Source of the DNA: Apophysomyces variabilis
Lineage: Eukaryota > Mucoromycota > Mucoromycetes > Mucorales > Mucoraceae
Direction: 5' to 3'
Length of the DNA stretch: 64,000 bases
Assembly (NCBI GenBank): GCA_002749535.1
Contig: MZZL01000125.1
Span: 51,829-115,828, forward strand
Part shown: piece after piece, positions 48,595-60,658 of the stretch
Numbering within the stretch: position 1 is the stretch's first letter
How the letters are laid out: every line of letters starts with the position of its first letter
Made by a program: the position numbers and the translations under genes
The notes under the pieces: generated by a model
What the model saw: the letters and a program-made list of their open reading frames with translations, nothing else
Database searches by the model: none
What the model was told of the DNA's origin: nothing

Positions 48595-51544
48595 CTAATC
48601 TTCGAGACCGTACACACCATAATCCAGCACTTCTATTCGTGTGATATCTCCGCTATGTCTAATATGAGAAAACTGATCAATTTGTTACTTTTCCACACAC
48701 CTTTTGACAGCAGCTATACAGCGTCGATCATCAAATGCAACTCTCCATACAAAATTGACATCGGTTATAAGATTATGAAGTAGTTTCCCCGTTCGGATAT
48801 CCCATAACTTCACGCCACCTTCCGATCCCGATATGATCTTGTATTTATCGTGCTGAAAAGAAGTGATAGATCCCTGATGACCTAAGAGTACGTACCGGCA
48901 ATCTCCCGAATCCGGACACCAAACTCTCAACGTTGCATCTGCTGCAGCACTTACAAGATGATCGTCTGCTAGACCCAACAAACCCACCAGTATTGTATGT
49001 CCTGGATCATAGGTTTTAGTTGCGGAAATATCTAGAGGTTGCGTTTTCGTGCTTTCTTTTACCAACCTTTCAGCAAGCGTAAGCATTCGCCATCATCTAA
49101 GCTCCATACTCTGACTGTGGAATCCAGACTACCACTAATGCACTGTCTTCGCTTCATATCAATTACAACAGAATATACACGGTCTCTATGGCCCTCCAAT
49201 ACATGGTAGGGTTCACCAGTCTCAAGATTCCATATACGAACGGTGTGATCATAACTTCCACTTGCAAGAATATTACCATACACTGCTAGTGCACGCACGG
49301 AATCACGGTGACCGCTGAGAATGTGCATAAGATAACCATTATGGTCCATTAATGGATGGTCCTGCATACTATCAGATGATTCTTCCACTGAAGGAAGTTT
49401 CCAAACTCTAAGTGTAGAGTCCCGAGACCCACTGACAAGAAGAGGCATGGAAGGTTGCATCAACGGAATCCCGTCAGGATCAGGATTGACGTTCAGAGGC
49501 ATGACTACGTGCAGACATCGAATAGTGCTTGCATGACCTCTCAGAACGTGTCGGCACACCCCTCTTTCCATGTCCCATACGCGTATTGTTCGGTCTGTGG
49601 AGCCTGTCACCAAGATATTATCCACATAATGCATCGCCCAAACACCACCTTCGTGACCCTGCAATGTCCGTCGGAGCTCGCCAGTTTTAATATTATAGAT
49701 ATTAATGGTGTGATCTTCGGAACTAGTAACAATTTTGTCATCGTCAAACTGCAGACAGGTAACGATTTTGTTGCTATGGCCAAACAACTGCATTCGGTGT
49801 ACTCTGTTTTTACGCCAATTCTGCCGCAGGATATAACGTCGCTTATAGATATCTCTGTACCATTTCGCCAGCATCGACGAAGAAATGCAACAATCGCATT
49901 CGATTGTTTCGTCCTCTCCACCCGTCGTGCGGTTATATTTCGAGTCTGGACTATTTGCCCTCAAACTGCAAGTCTGATTAACTATTTGTGTTGCTGAAGA
50001 GTGCGTTTCTGCCATCGCCAAGTCGTCAGTGACAGTTTCTTCTGGAGATGAACATGTCTCCATCTCATCGCCTGATATTATCATATCGGACGATATTTCT
50101 TGCCTTCGTTGGTTTTGATCGGTCCGGCTCGTCTGATCAAAACGCTCCTCAGATGCAGCCCGGAGTAGCCGTTCGTGTTCAGCGGAGGACAAAACAAAGT
50201 CAGCTTCAATCAACTTAGATTTCCACAGAGCTGCATCATTATCAATGATTTCTTTCCATTGTTTGCAGACAGATATTGCTCTGCAAAGACTTCTAATGTC
50301 AAGATAACAAAGAATACGATGAGTAATTTCACGGGAAAATCGTGAGGTAAAATCTCCTCTGAGTGCATGCGTGATCCAAGAAGTGGCATGTCGAAGTGAT
50401 TCCATTGGTGAACGTCGGAGTAACTGGAAGAGGAAATAGGACTGAATATTCGATGGTAATGCGTCAAAGGTATCTAAAAATGCGCTGTTTTCCGTAATAC
50501 CACCTGTGGTATGTACGGCTGATTGATTCGGGACGCGTGTTTCAATGTGGGCTTGATGATAATCCCACATATCCTCATGATCTGAATTGGTCGCTGGGGA
50601 AAGGGATGGAGAAGGAAGGGCGGAGTTGGGGCTTTCGGTGTTGTCTGCCAATGTCGATGAATGTCGAAATTCAGGAGACAAATGGCCGTTTTCTGCGGCC
50701 TCAGTATATATAATCGTGGAATTTGATTCTGCAGAAGGCAGGTGAGTAGCGAATTCTGGAAGTAAAGATAGAGACGAAGGCGCGGCAGATGGCTCCAATC
50801 GGTGTGTCACTCTACTGTCATCCTCGTTATGGCGTCTATCACTAGAACGACCTTGTCCTTCACTTGTGTTGTGTTCGCTTACACCTGACGAATCAAACTG
50901 TAGTCGTCGCATAGCTGAACGGTTCCTTTTCGGTCGACAAGAGATTGCTTCCTGGCTTCCAGGTTTCTCTGAAACGCATTCCACTCGTTTGGTCTGCACT
51001 TGACTCTCAAAGTCTATATCTGAGAAGGAGGAAGCAGACCTCTTTCTAGGTGAACGAACTGGTGCGTCTACGGCTCTGCCCGGATCCAACAACTGTGGAG
51101 GTAAAATTTAGACAATCCCGCAATTTTCCTATTGTAATCACTCACATTTCTCTCAGTTATTTGAACTTCTTCGAATATCCCGTGTCTTCCATCAATGGTA
51201 AAAGGAAGCCTGTTTATGCTGGCTGGGGTGGGTATATGAGCTAGTGGGTATAGGGAACTATCATAGGGACTCGTGGGGGGCCCGAAGTAGATGGGTGGTA
51301 GAGTAATGAGGGGGGTTAAAGACCTGGTTTGAGGCGTTTCAGAATCATCAAGGCCTAATGTGGAAGTAATAGACGCTCGTACATGACGACCGTTAGATGA
51401 ATGACGACGGCGGCGATGCCGACATGAACGGCGGGGTTCTGACTCCGTATAGCTTCGATTAGCTTGTCTGTCAGGTGTTGCTGATGGCGATGGCAAAGGT
51501 GAAGACAATTGTAGATGAGCCATTGATGTCTGTCCAGTCTCCAT
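48595..51544 (-). CDS. F-box/WD40 protein, Cdc4/Fbw7-like SCF substrate receptor
   Basis: Four exons, about 950 aa. Exon 1 (51544 to about 51144) encodes a Ser/Pro/Arg-rich tail with CRHRRRRHSS. Exon 2 (to 49067) holds a long low-complexity region with KRSASSFSD and acidic patches, then the F-box near residue 390 (ITHRILCYLDIRSLCRAISVCKQWKEI), then WD40 repeats starting LFGHSNKIVTCLQFDDDKIV. Repeats with canonical GH...WD ends include GSTDRTIRVWD, GSYDHTVRIWN and GSLDSTVRVWS. Exons 3-4 complete the propeller (AAADATLRVWC, GSEGGVKLWD), ending RIEVLDYGVYGLED. SCF(Cdc4) receptors bind phosphodegrons and direct ubiquitination of cell-cycle regulators. The intron at 49002-49066 has a weak GTTGGT donor. 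The start is the ATG at 51544. Confidence 0.85.
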
Positions 51545-53439
51545 TTTGCCACTTGCGTTATAATACAAGTTTCGGGGTAACCAGAGCCAAAGAGCTTCGA
51601 GTCTTCTGGCTCTTTAATGTGACTGCAAATGAAATGTTGCCCGTGTACTTCGGTTATTTTTGCGCTAACCAATAGAATATGTTTGTGCTTTTTCTCATTA
51701 GGATTTTGTGTTCGCCCGATTTTTGGCACGAAGTATTTTCATTCCATAGCGTAACGGGAGCCCATCCTCCTGAATTTATGAGTAGTCATCTTTTACTGGT
51801 TTGTTTGCGTAAGATATTTGAATAGAATGTACACAGTGGTTAGCGTTCTAGTCTGCTGATGTAAGTAAAGCTGGTGAATGTTCATTAATTAAAGAAATAT
51901 TCCTTCAAGTGGGCAGTTCATCTTACTGAGACACTAGTAAACAGCAGGAATTAATATGTTCTGAGAATTATATAACTGGACCTCATACAAAAGAGACAAA
52001 ATATAAGAAAGCTGTCAGTATAATCGGCAAAACTGCTTGGCATGATTTTCAAAAGTGTTCATGATATCGAAAGAAAGAATTGCGTCAAATATCACGCCAT
52101 GCCGTTCAAAACATTTGTCCTAAACTTTTTCATAGCATTGTTATGCCAATCTTATCTGTTCAACGAACATCTAATGAATAAGGATTTATAATACTTGAAG
52201 AGAATTGAATGAGTTGCGCTCACTTATAAGTATTTATTGTGGCACTGTCTTGCCGGAGGACAAAGATGAAGTGTGTCAGTAACAGAACAAAGTCTGTATT
52301 TAGTTAAAGACTTGCCTTCACGTTGAACAAGCTGGTACATTTGGAGAACATAAAGCGGTTCCTAGAAAAGAACATCAAAGAAGAGCGTTGTAATATTTGG
52401 GAAAGGTGTCTGGTCAGAACATTTAGGCTGCAGCGATAGTCAGTGCAGTAAACACATTCAAGTTATTAAACGGATAGGCAAGAACATTGGTTAGCAGCAA
52501 GCAGCAAGTATAACATCGTGAATTCGTAGAACAGCTCTGCTTTAGATATCATATATTTCCAGGTTAATGTGAGTTCTAAATAAAAAAACCCAATAGAACT
52601 CCGAGGTGCACAACACGGGAATACATACTTTTGGTCACTATTCGTAAAGCAAATCAGATATTCAATGATTAGAAGATGAATACTGGACCATAAGGAACTG
52701 ATTTATAGTTAGCTCTTTGGTGATATTACTCCACTGCTAATTGTTTGCTGATCCTGTAATCCAGCATCATGCGCGAGGTATTATTTGTATAATGAATGCT
52801 CAGAAACCAACTAAGACTTCGGTTGCAAGCTCAGTCTTAAAAAATTTTCAAAGGAATGATACACAAATGATGCAGTTAAGCCAGTAGAAATCAGTACTAA
52901 AACAGGTCAAAAGCAATAAATAAAAAAGCATATGGAGATATGTGCCAACTTGAGAGCAAGTCGTAGAGGACAGGATATGTTGTGAGATTTCATATCTTTA
53001 GTGAGCTCACCATTCGTGACAACTAGCTTTCGGTAAAGTGACACATGCCATTAAAAGAACAAAGCAGAGTGAATCAATTGTACAACCAAGCCTTCCTTTG
53101 TGCGACTTTCAGTTTATGCTGTCCTACATCGAAAGTGTTGCCGTCCATGGAAGGAGTTAACGTGACTACGATCAAAGTGTTGTCTGCTTTCGTTTTCTCG
53201 GTTCTTGTCTTTAAGCCCATTGGATAATCTTTTGTTTGACATAAACTCCCTTGTATAGGCATTGTTTATGCTATCTCTCAATGAGTTCAGTGCAAGCACC
53301 TATATCTTTAGAAAAAAAGAAAAGAAAGCACAAAACATTGAACTGCAGAAGGCGTTATCGGAACAGAAACAAGAAAAACAGGTTAAGTTCCCGTCTGTAT
53401 GAAGATAGGGTATCTTACCTTAAGCTTACCATAGATTTG
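51545..53439. other. AT-rich spacer
   Basis: 1.9 kb upstream of the F-box gene. No supported gene. The right end (from about 53260) contains a Lys/Glu-rich open stretch (ALFMLSLNEFSASTYIF...) that may belong to the decayed element beginning at 53466. Confidence 0.5.
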
Positions 53440-53465
53440 CAGTCGATTTACTCTGTGCGAGAAGG

Positions 53466-54400
53466 GTGATGGGAGGTACATCAGATGCCGAACTTGACTT
53501 GGAAGATTTCAATCTCGATGAAGTGAACCGACGTTTCGAGCCATGGGCCATTGATCCTGGCCATAAACAAATATTTACTGCGGTGGATGGAAGCTGTTTC
53601 AAGTTGCACCAAGTACGATGGGTCTCCAACAAGGAATATTATGCGATGACCAGGTTAGAAAGAAAGTCAAAAAGATTCCAGAAAGACAAAGACAAACATG
53701 GTATCACGAGAATAAAGACAAACATGATTACATGCAAAACCGCATCATCCGAACGCCACCATGAATTCGCTGCATGCTTTCTTTAGAAATTTCCCGCATT
53801 ACCAAGGTTTTATGGACCTTGTATGGAAAAAATTACGGTTTAGGAATTAGCAAGGCACACAGAGCTCCGGAAAAGCTTGCAAACGTACTTGTAAATGCGA
53901 GTAAGAACTATTCTAAGAGGCGGCGAGGGAACACGAGGCGTAATTGGAAGAAAAGAAGAAAGCGCAGATATAAGCGTAAAGAACAAAAGAAATTGTAGTG
54001 ACGCTTCAGGTGAGTGATGAAATATAGATAAAAGCGTAAGCATTAACGAAATTTTTCTTATTTCAGTCCAAGAGTATCTTCTATGATATTGACTCTGAAC
54101 AAACCGAATGCACAGACGCGAAAATGACACCCATGTCCTTTTCGAACGACGGGGAAAAATATCATTGATTGTCTTCTGAGCGGGAATGTTCGGAGCACGA
54201 GGGCACGCTTCAAGGAAAGGGAAAAGGGCAACAGTGGTCAGCAAGTTATGGAAGACATTTAAAAGGAGAGAGCGACGCGGTGCACTGGTCGCTGTGACTA
54301 TAGACGGGTTCTATAATTCACAGGTTAGTGCATCTTGTTTTATGTTCGCGTTTATGGAGCGGTATATCCAGGTTTGCTATGCATGCAGTTGATTAAAATG
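53466..54400 (+). pseudogene. Decayed Fanzor/TnpB-like RuvC nuclease gene (transposon remnant)
   Basis: Three open patches in plus-strand order look like pieces of one protein. Patch 1 (53466-53655) has RFEPWAIDPGHKQIFTAVDG, the D-P-G form of a RuvC-I strand, followed by VRWVSNKEYYAMTR. Patch 2 (about 53774-53997) has LYGKNYGLGISKAHRAPEKL then a very basic run. Patch 3 (54186-54345) has FGARGHASRKGKRA and ALVAVTIDGFYNSQ, where a RuvC-III acidic residue and the start of a zinc ribbon (NSQxxxxC) would be. This order (DPG...KEYY...YGxxxG...GxxGH...NSQ) is that of the Fanzor/TnpB-like proteins in fungal transposons. Stops between patches, missing second-ribbon cysteines and no convincing N-terminus indicate decay. 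Family call is moderate; some gaps could be introns. Confidence 0.45.
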
Positions 54401-55839
54401 GTTATCGCAATTTTATAGCAGCAACATTGCTAAAAGTGCACGCTCATGATGTGAGATATTGAGTGTAAATACATCGCAAGTTCGTCAAACTCAATTGTTG
54501 GTTATATAATCTATAAGTGAGCAAATTAGCCAATATCACTAAGAATTTTACCAGAGTGGTAATATTTTATAGATCAATGAGCTTTTTAGCTTAACAAGTT
54601 GTAAAAATGTACAACTGTTACTGTGTGCTAAAGTCTTACATTCAGTAGCACTAAAGGGAAAATGGGGGAGACTAACTACAATTCGGCAGATCTTGAAATA
54701 AGATCCCATGCTGACAATACTGAATTAAGCGCTCATAGTAGATAATTGCTTTGAATATATAATCGAGCAAGTCTGCACTGGCGGTGTCAGTAGCACCCTC
54801 TGAAATCCTAAGACTCCGACTGGGTCTGTTGTCCTCTAATGGTAATAGGATGTCAGTTTGAAAAACGAAACTGGGTGAATGCAAAATACCTAAATTGCGT
54901 GTCCCTGTCCTATGAGTTCCAAAAATTAGGGATGTAATTCTTTAATAAAACATAGTGTTTCTCCGACGACATACATGAATATCCAATTTTTCAACTCAGA
55001 TCGTCCTATAAAGGTCTGATGCCGTTTAAGTCTCAACTTAGATCGTCAAATAAGTAGTTCTAAATCGTCTCATTCGCAAGTCTAAAATTGTGAGATAATT
55101 AACAGTTGCATGTTAATTGTTTTGTGAAGTAAACTATAGGATATTAAGAATGAGGACCAATCCACAAGGAACCATGGTTTCCCTTGAATGTCAGGTTAGC
55201 GTTTCTTGAACATATCAATATAACATCCACTAAATCAAATCATTTATGCTCACAATTATTGCTGACTTGCTTTGGCTATTGTAGATGATGTGTTCAATAT
55301 AGTTTAACCTTCACTTGTTGTCTTTCAATGCAGTATACGCTATATAGATACCTAACCTTTCCCTTGGTACAAAGAGGGCTGGGCAAGACATTAATGTTGA
55401 TATTTTGTTTATCCCCACTTGCATTAACCATTGTATTATCTAGAATTGGCTTCTATACCACGCTGCAGGGAAACGTGGTACATCCGTCCCGGTGCCGCAA
55501 GTTGTTCTATTCAAAACCAATTCAGATTGAAAAGTTTGGTTGTTACCGTTTGAAAGATACAAAGATGTATAGTTTATAAAAATTTCTTATTTACATGTGT
55601 TTTTCAATAAGCATAACACACTTATAAAACGATTGTCCCACATCAGGGGGAGACGGAGTCAACTAGAATTAGCTTAGGTACAACAGTTTAAGCTATCCTA
55701 TTGGCTGGTGCAAAGTACTTTTTGGGTGGCGCAAAAATCTTTAGGCATTGTTGCCCAAAGAAAACTCTACTGCTTTCAACCGAAACGTGACTTGCTCCCG
55801 CCTGTGCCGTTTACTGTGCAAACATCTGCTTCCTGTACA
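54401..55839. other. Spacer, possible transposon flank
   Basis: 1.4 kb. One ORF of 83 codons (55328-55579, plus) with SRCRKLFYSKPI but no clear zinc-ribbon match. The frame structure does not connect to the RuvC-like patches. No terminal repeats found by eye. Confidence 0.4.
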
Positions 55840-56835
55840 ATGACAGGTAACTTTTCCTACTTTGCGCCTTTGCCTGTAGGATCTAGAAATCATAGTTTAT
55901 CAAGCTAACAAAGGTTACTTTCATAGACTACGCCGAAGAACAACAAAATGAGCTCGAAGCATTAGAATCTATTTATCCGGACGAATTTACAGGTACATAA
56001 CTGAGAATTTCCATCCCTTCATATAGATAACTTATAGTTATTAGCCCTCGGCGATAAAGAGTTCAGTATCACGATTTCCCCTGAGGAACAAAACGAAGAC
56101 GTGCCGCGTAAGTAGATACTTGTCAACAAATGGAGTATAAGCTAACATGACTTACAGTCACGCTATCTTTGCACGTTAAGTTTACCCCTTGTTACCCAGA
56201 CGAACTGCCAGAATACGACTTCGAAGTAACACAGGGCACACTGACAGACGCACAGCAGGAGCGAATTATGAACGCATTAAAGACTGCCGTAAGACCTCAC
56301 ATAGGTTTCATATGTCGTTAACTTCCTTTCGTAGGGCGAGGAATCACTAGGCATGGCAATGATTTTTACTATGGCTTCCTTTATGAAAGATGAGCTTAAC
56401 GAAATCGTCATGGATAGCCAACGATCCCAACGAGAGGCTGAAGAAGAAAAGCGAAGGAAAGAGGAAGAAGCAGAGATGGCCAAATTTAGAGGCACAAAAG
56501 TAACCATAGAACGATTTATGGAATGGAAAAAGAAGTTTGACAAAGAAATGGCGGCCAAAGAAGATCAAGAAAAGATCCAACGAGCAAAAGAGCTGAAGAA
56601 CAAATTAACAGGTAAGTTACCTTTGCGGTATGGACAGATTTCTCAGGATTTCATTGTCTTAGGCCGCCAACTGTTTGAGCAAGACCGAACTCTCGCATTA
56701 TCCGATGCCAAATACATGGAAGATGGCGATGTGTCTGTAGATGTATCATTATTTGAAAAAGAGGAGCGTATAGAGAGCGACGAAGAAGGAGATAATTCCG
56801 ATGCAGTCTGGAAACGGTTCGAAGATGAAGATTAA
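55840..56835 (+). CDS. RWD-domain protein, Gir2/RWDD1 family
   Basis: Six exons; the first encodes only ATG ACA G, then ACTACGCCGAAG... at about 55928. Product about 240 aa. The RWD domain covers residues 1 to about 110: NELEALESIYPDEF, FSITISPEEQ, LHVKFTPCYPDELPEYDFEV. A charged helix (SQREAEEEKRRKEEEAEMAK), the DFRP-interacting motif area (KVTIERFMEWKKKFDKEM), LTGRQLFEQDRTLA across the last intron, and an acidic tail ending WKRFEDED follow. Gir2/RWDD1 binds developmentally regulated GTPases (Rbg/DRG) and Gcn1 on ribosomes. Splice sites all preserve frame. Confidence 0.88.
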
Positions 56836-57806
56836 AGCCATAGTGACATAGATGTCGTAATGTGAGGAGTATGACCCTGTATAGCTTACCGTTTAAGCCT
56901 TTTTTTCCAAGAGGAGAAACACTGCACGGGTATTTTAGGCGTGGTTGATGGTAGGATTTGTCTATCACAAGTTCTATGATATCCTGCGTCATTAAGTTTC
57001 AGAGTTAACTCCGAATTCTTTTAACGAATCCCCGTTTAAGCGCAATGATTCCTCTGCTTCATCGAGGATAGAAACACGTATCAGCTTATTTTCTAACGAT
57101 CTCCGGCAAGTCGTCTCAAAGTGTATAGACAGAAGGAGTGAATACTACTTGAGTAATTTGAATAAGCATTTCAATGTCAGTTACAATGGGAAGACGAGTA
57201 GAATTTTTGACTAAAACTCCGTAGAAGTTTTACTTCTCTGTTAGAACAAAAGCAAAGACGTCTTTCTCATCCTGATGAAAAGAAAGCGACTGGAACCATC
57301 AAAAGTCAATAAAATAGTGATAGTCTTTTGGTTGATTATAGAAACAAGTTATGGATTTGAGATATCCATCAAGGGGGTTAGTCACCCATGACAATGCAGC
57401 ACATTCAGGCTTTTAGCATCTAATTTGTCTCCCACTGCGTATGCTATCAAAGCTGGGAAATCGTTCATGGTCCATCGTGCCAGAATTTTTAACGGCCTCT
57501 AACCGAAAATTGTTCATAATCTGCTTGGGTATTCTCTGTATACCAGACTTCTCTATCTGAATCTTTATACAACGTTCGGGACGCTCAAATTCAGAGACGT
57601 CTTACACCCACAACGTGATAGTATCATTGAGCACGACCTAAATATAGGAAAAGGCACAGACTTGCTGACCTAAAAACGTGTCATTTGCTTCTTCTGTTTG
57701 TCCTAAGTCTTTGGCTGACTTTTATATTTCATGAGACCTAGCCGTATATGGCATTATCTACCCTTGGGGTCTAGCGGCCTTTGCTTCTTGTTTTCACCTT
57801 TTAGCC
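56836..57806. other. Spacer between RWD and MFS genes
   Basis: 0.97 kb, nothing recognised. It contains the 3' UTR of the RWD gene and the promoter of the transporter. Confidence 0.6.
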
Positions 57807-59769
57807 ATGACATCATCGTCGCATCATTTCGCCCCATTACCAACAGATGAGAATGATATAGAAACGGAATGTGACAATGAACAAGCTACTGTTAATAGCG
57901 AGAGCAGCCACGAGCAGATCCTTGATGGTTTATTGTCCCGAGTGGGATATGGCTTGTTTCAAAAGAAGCTATTAGTAAGACGGAACTTAGTTTGCGTGGA
58001 GCGTGCTCACGCAATATCCTCAGATACTGTGTGGTTTTGGCTGGCTAGCAGACAATGTAAGTTACAAGAGTGAAAATCAACGGAAGAAAAAGAAAAATTA
58101 ATTCATGCGTTGGCCTAGTAGATGTGGCTCCAGGTACATGGACAAAACTTTAAGACGTCCTTCACAAAAATCACATATTAATCCAGAAAATAGACCGTAG
58201 CCATCATATTACCAAGAGTACAAGGTATGTTCAACGGCCAGAGATTTACGCATTCTGATCAAAACATTGTCGATCAGAGCATTTTGATATATCCGATAAA
58301 TGGATTGGCGCAATTTCGAGCTCACTATTCACCGGCATGACATTTGGTGCTTTCTTCTGGGGCTCTTATTCAGATTCTCGCGGCAGAAAACTACCTTATA
58401 CAATGACTCTTGCAATCACATCGCTTTTTGGGTTACTGTCCAGTTTCGCATTTAGTTTTTGGAGTCTATGCCTCATGCTTTTCTGCCTTGGATTCGGGGT
58501 TGGAGGGAATATGCCCACAGATGGTAAGCATGCTACCCTTCACATGAGCATACAATTAAGCTATCTATCATCATTCATCAGGTGCTCTATACCTTGAATT
58601 TTTGCCAAGAGAGTATCATTACCTTCTGACCTTCATGTCTGTATTCTTTTCTCTTGGAGCTGTTTTGGCTTCTGTCCTGGGATTTCTTATCCTTCCGTAC
58701 TCAAGCTGTCCAGAGACATTAGCTGACGGTCTTCTTCCATCTTGCGATGTAGCAACGCAGAACAACGGATGGAGGATCATGCTATTCTCTGTCGCCGTGG
58801 CCACATTTATCATGCTTCTTGTCCGCACTCTATGTCTAAAACTTCCAGAGACACCCAAATTCTTGATGAGTCAGGATCGAACAAGAGAAACCATCATTGT
58901 CCTGGAAGATATTGCTAGAATTAACGGCGAAGAAATCCGTTTCAGAAGCGTCGATCTTCCCTCTCGCGCGCAACTGACGGCAGATAGCGAGGAAGACCGC
59001 GTAGAAAATTCCGGCATCCCAGCAGACCAAGTGCCTATGCTTGCTGGCGATACTGCTGGGAGCAAAGATATGGACGATAATCCGCCATGGGGAGGAAATA
59101 GAAGCTGGGACTTACTCTTTAGTTCTCGTTGGCGCAGAACAACTTTGCTGGTGTGGAATATTTGGACATTTACATCCATGGCGTTTACTATGTTCAACGT
59201 ATTCTTGCCAAAATATCTCGAAACTCTGGGTTTTGAAGGCGAGTCTGCACCTACACGCAAAGACGTGTACTGGGATTACATGATTTACTCGTTCGCTGGA
59301 GTCCCTGGTTCAGTGGTAGGTTTTGGAAGACTCCTGCAGTGTATGCGTTCCTTCTTGTTTCTAATGATATTCGACTTAGATGGCATCTTTTCTGATTGAA
59401 ACACGCATCGGCCGCAAAGGAACAATGGCTGCCTCGGCTCTTGGATCGTCTGCTGCCCTTTTCATCTTCTCTGTCATCAGTTCTCGCGCTACTATGCTGG
59501 TGTCATCGTCTCTTGTTTCCTTCTTGGTGACGTTACTATATGCTGTGGTGTATGGATACACTCCAGAGGTATTTGACACGGCCGTACGAGGGACTGCGGT
59601 AGGCACAGCGTCAGGACTGGGGCGTATTGCTGGTATTGTAAGCCCAATCGTCTCCGGTATACTTTTTACGATGAATGCATCCCTCCCTCTCTACGTAAGC
59701 GTAATTGGCTTTTTTATTGTTGGAGTCTGCGTCGTACTATTGCCGTTTGAAACGCGATGCCGGCGATAA
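57807..59769 (+). CDS. MFS transporter, SVOP/SV2-like
   Basis: Seven exons (57807-57974, 58024-58056, 58122-58133, 58194-58224, 58278-58523, 58582-59315, 59380-59769), 537 aa. The soluble N-terminus contains LLSRVGYGLFQ. TM1 starts ILCGFGWLADNMWLQTVAII and is spread over three exons of 33, 12 and 31 nt. GSYSDSRGRK is the A-motif between TM2 and TM3, FGVGGNMPTDG is TM4, and a long acidic central loop (DSEEDRVENSG) separates the halves. IETRIGRKGTM repeats the A-motif in the second half, with YGYTPEVFDTAVRGTAVG after it. SVOP-like fungal proteins are plasma-membrane or vacuolar transporters of unknown substrate. The gene is intact despite first looking broken near 58.1 kb. Confidence 0.87.
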
Positions 59770-60124
59770 GTCTGACAAAGCAAATGCGCTTCTAGGATGT
59801 TAATTATTGCATTTACAGTATATAGCATTTGGTTCTATTACCCTGATTCACAGCTAAGGAATAGAATAACATAAACAAACATTCAAATGTCGTTGCAAAA
59901 CGAAACCTTTCAGACCGCTAATACTTCGATTCATAATTGCTGGCAAGCCGTTGTTGAGGCAATGAAATATTTATAACTTTGTCTTTAACCGCGAACAACT
60001 GGACGGCTGCATGCATCGTATAAGAAAAAGGCCTCACTGCAGCATCGCCAAACCAATCTTGTTCAAAGAATGCGAAAACAACATAAAAAATGAATAATTT
60101 GGTTAACTTGATGTCTCTTGGCTT

Positions 60125-60658
60125 TTATTTTTGTGCAGCACGTTGTATCCACCCCATATTTCGTAGTTGTTTAACCAATATAGGAGTAATTGCGGCTGTC
60201 AACGAAAGTCTAACGGGTAATAAAACGGTCTTATGGATGCCGTATGCGACGAAGAAAAGGGAAGTAAATGAGGGAGGTTCTTGGGTTGCTTTTACTGGAG
60301 TTGTGGTTTGCTGTATTCCTACCCATTTCTTGACTTGCGCTATCACGCTTTCCTCCATGCGTTTGACTTGGTCTGCGCCCTTAACGCTTACAATTGCCAT
60401 CGTTAGACCCAGGTCAATAGCGCTCAATACCACGTAAACGCCGACTCCAACAGGCCCATAGTTTTTCATAAAACCCTTTATTTTGCCACCTGTAGATGAA
60501 GCCCCCGTTGTGAAAAAGCGATGCTGTGTTGAAGGACACCCATGGATGGGGAAAAGGCAAGAAGTAGGAAGCTGGTTTAACGGCCTTGATTTCTGTAGTG
60601 ATGGTGATCGTGCCCAAATCGTAACGTTGCGCCGTAGATGTGCATAATGTAAACTCAT
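60125..60658 (-). CDS. FAM210/DUF1279 mitochondrial membrane protein
   Basis: Intronless, 177 aa, start ATG at 60658. The N-terminus (about 1-50) is Arg-rich, lacks acidic residues and ends in RFFTTGAS, typical of a mitochondrial presequence. The DUF1279 domain follows: GFMKNYGPVGVGVYVVLSAI, then a second hydrophobic part with FVAYGIHKTVLLPVRLSLTAAITP and VKQLRNMGW. The paired KxYGxxxxxxY and HKxxxPxRxxxT features are family hallmarks. FAM210A has roles in mitochondrial translation and structure in animals; the fungal role is not established. Convergent with the SVOP-like gene; the 355-base spacer holds nothing else. Confidence 0.87.
   Translation of the reverse strand: MSLHYAHLRRNVTIWARSPSLQKSRPLNQLPTSCLFPIHGCPSTQHRFFTTGASSTGGKIKGFMKNYGPVGVGVYVVLSAIDLGLTMAIVSVKGADQVKRMEESVIAQVKKWVGIQQTTTPVKATQEPPSFTSLFFVAYGIHKTVLLPVRLSLTAAITPILVKQLRNMGWIQRAAQK

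Noticed and set aside
55328..55579. 83-codon ORF as zinc-ribbon end of the Fanzor-like gene
   Set aside because: Cysteine spacing does not fit a zinc ribbon and it lies about 1 kb beyond the last RuvC-like patch without connecting frames.
58057..58277. Broken N-terminus of the SVOP-like transporter
   Set aside because: Small exons at 58024, 58122, 58194 and 58278 restore a continuous TM1 with proper splice sites.
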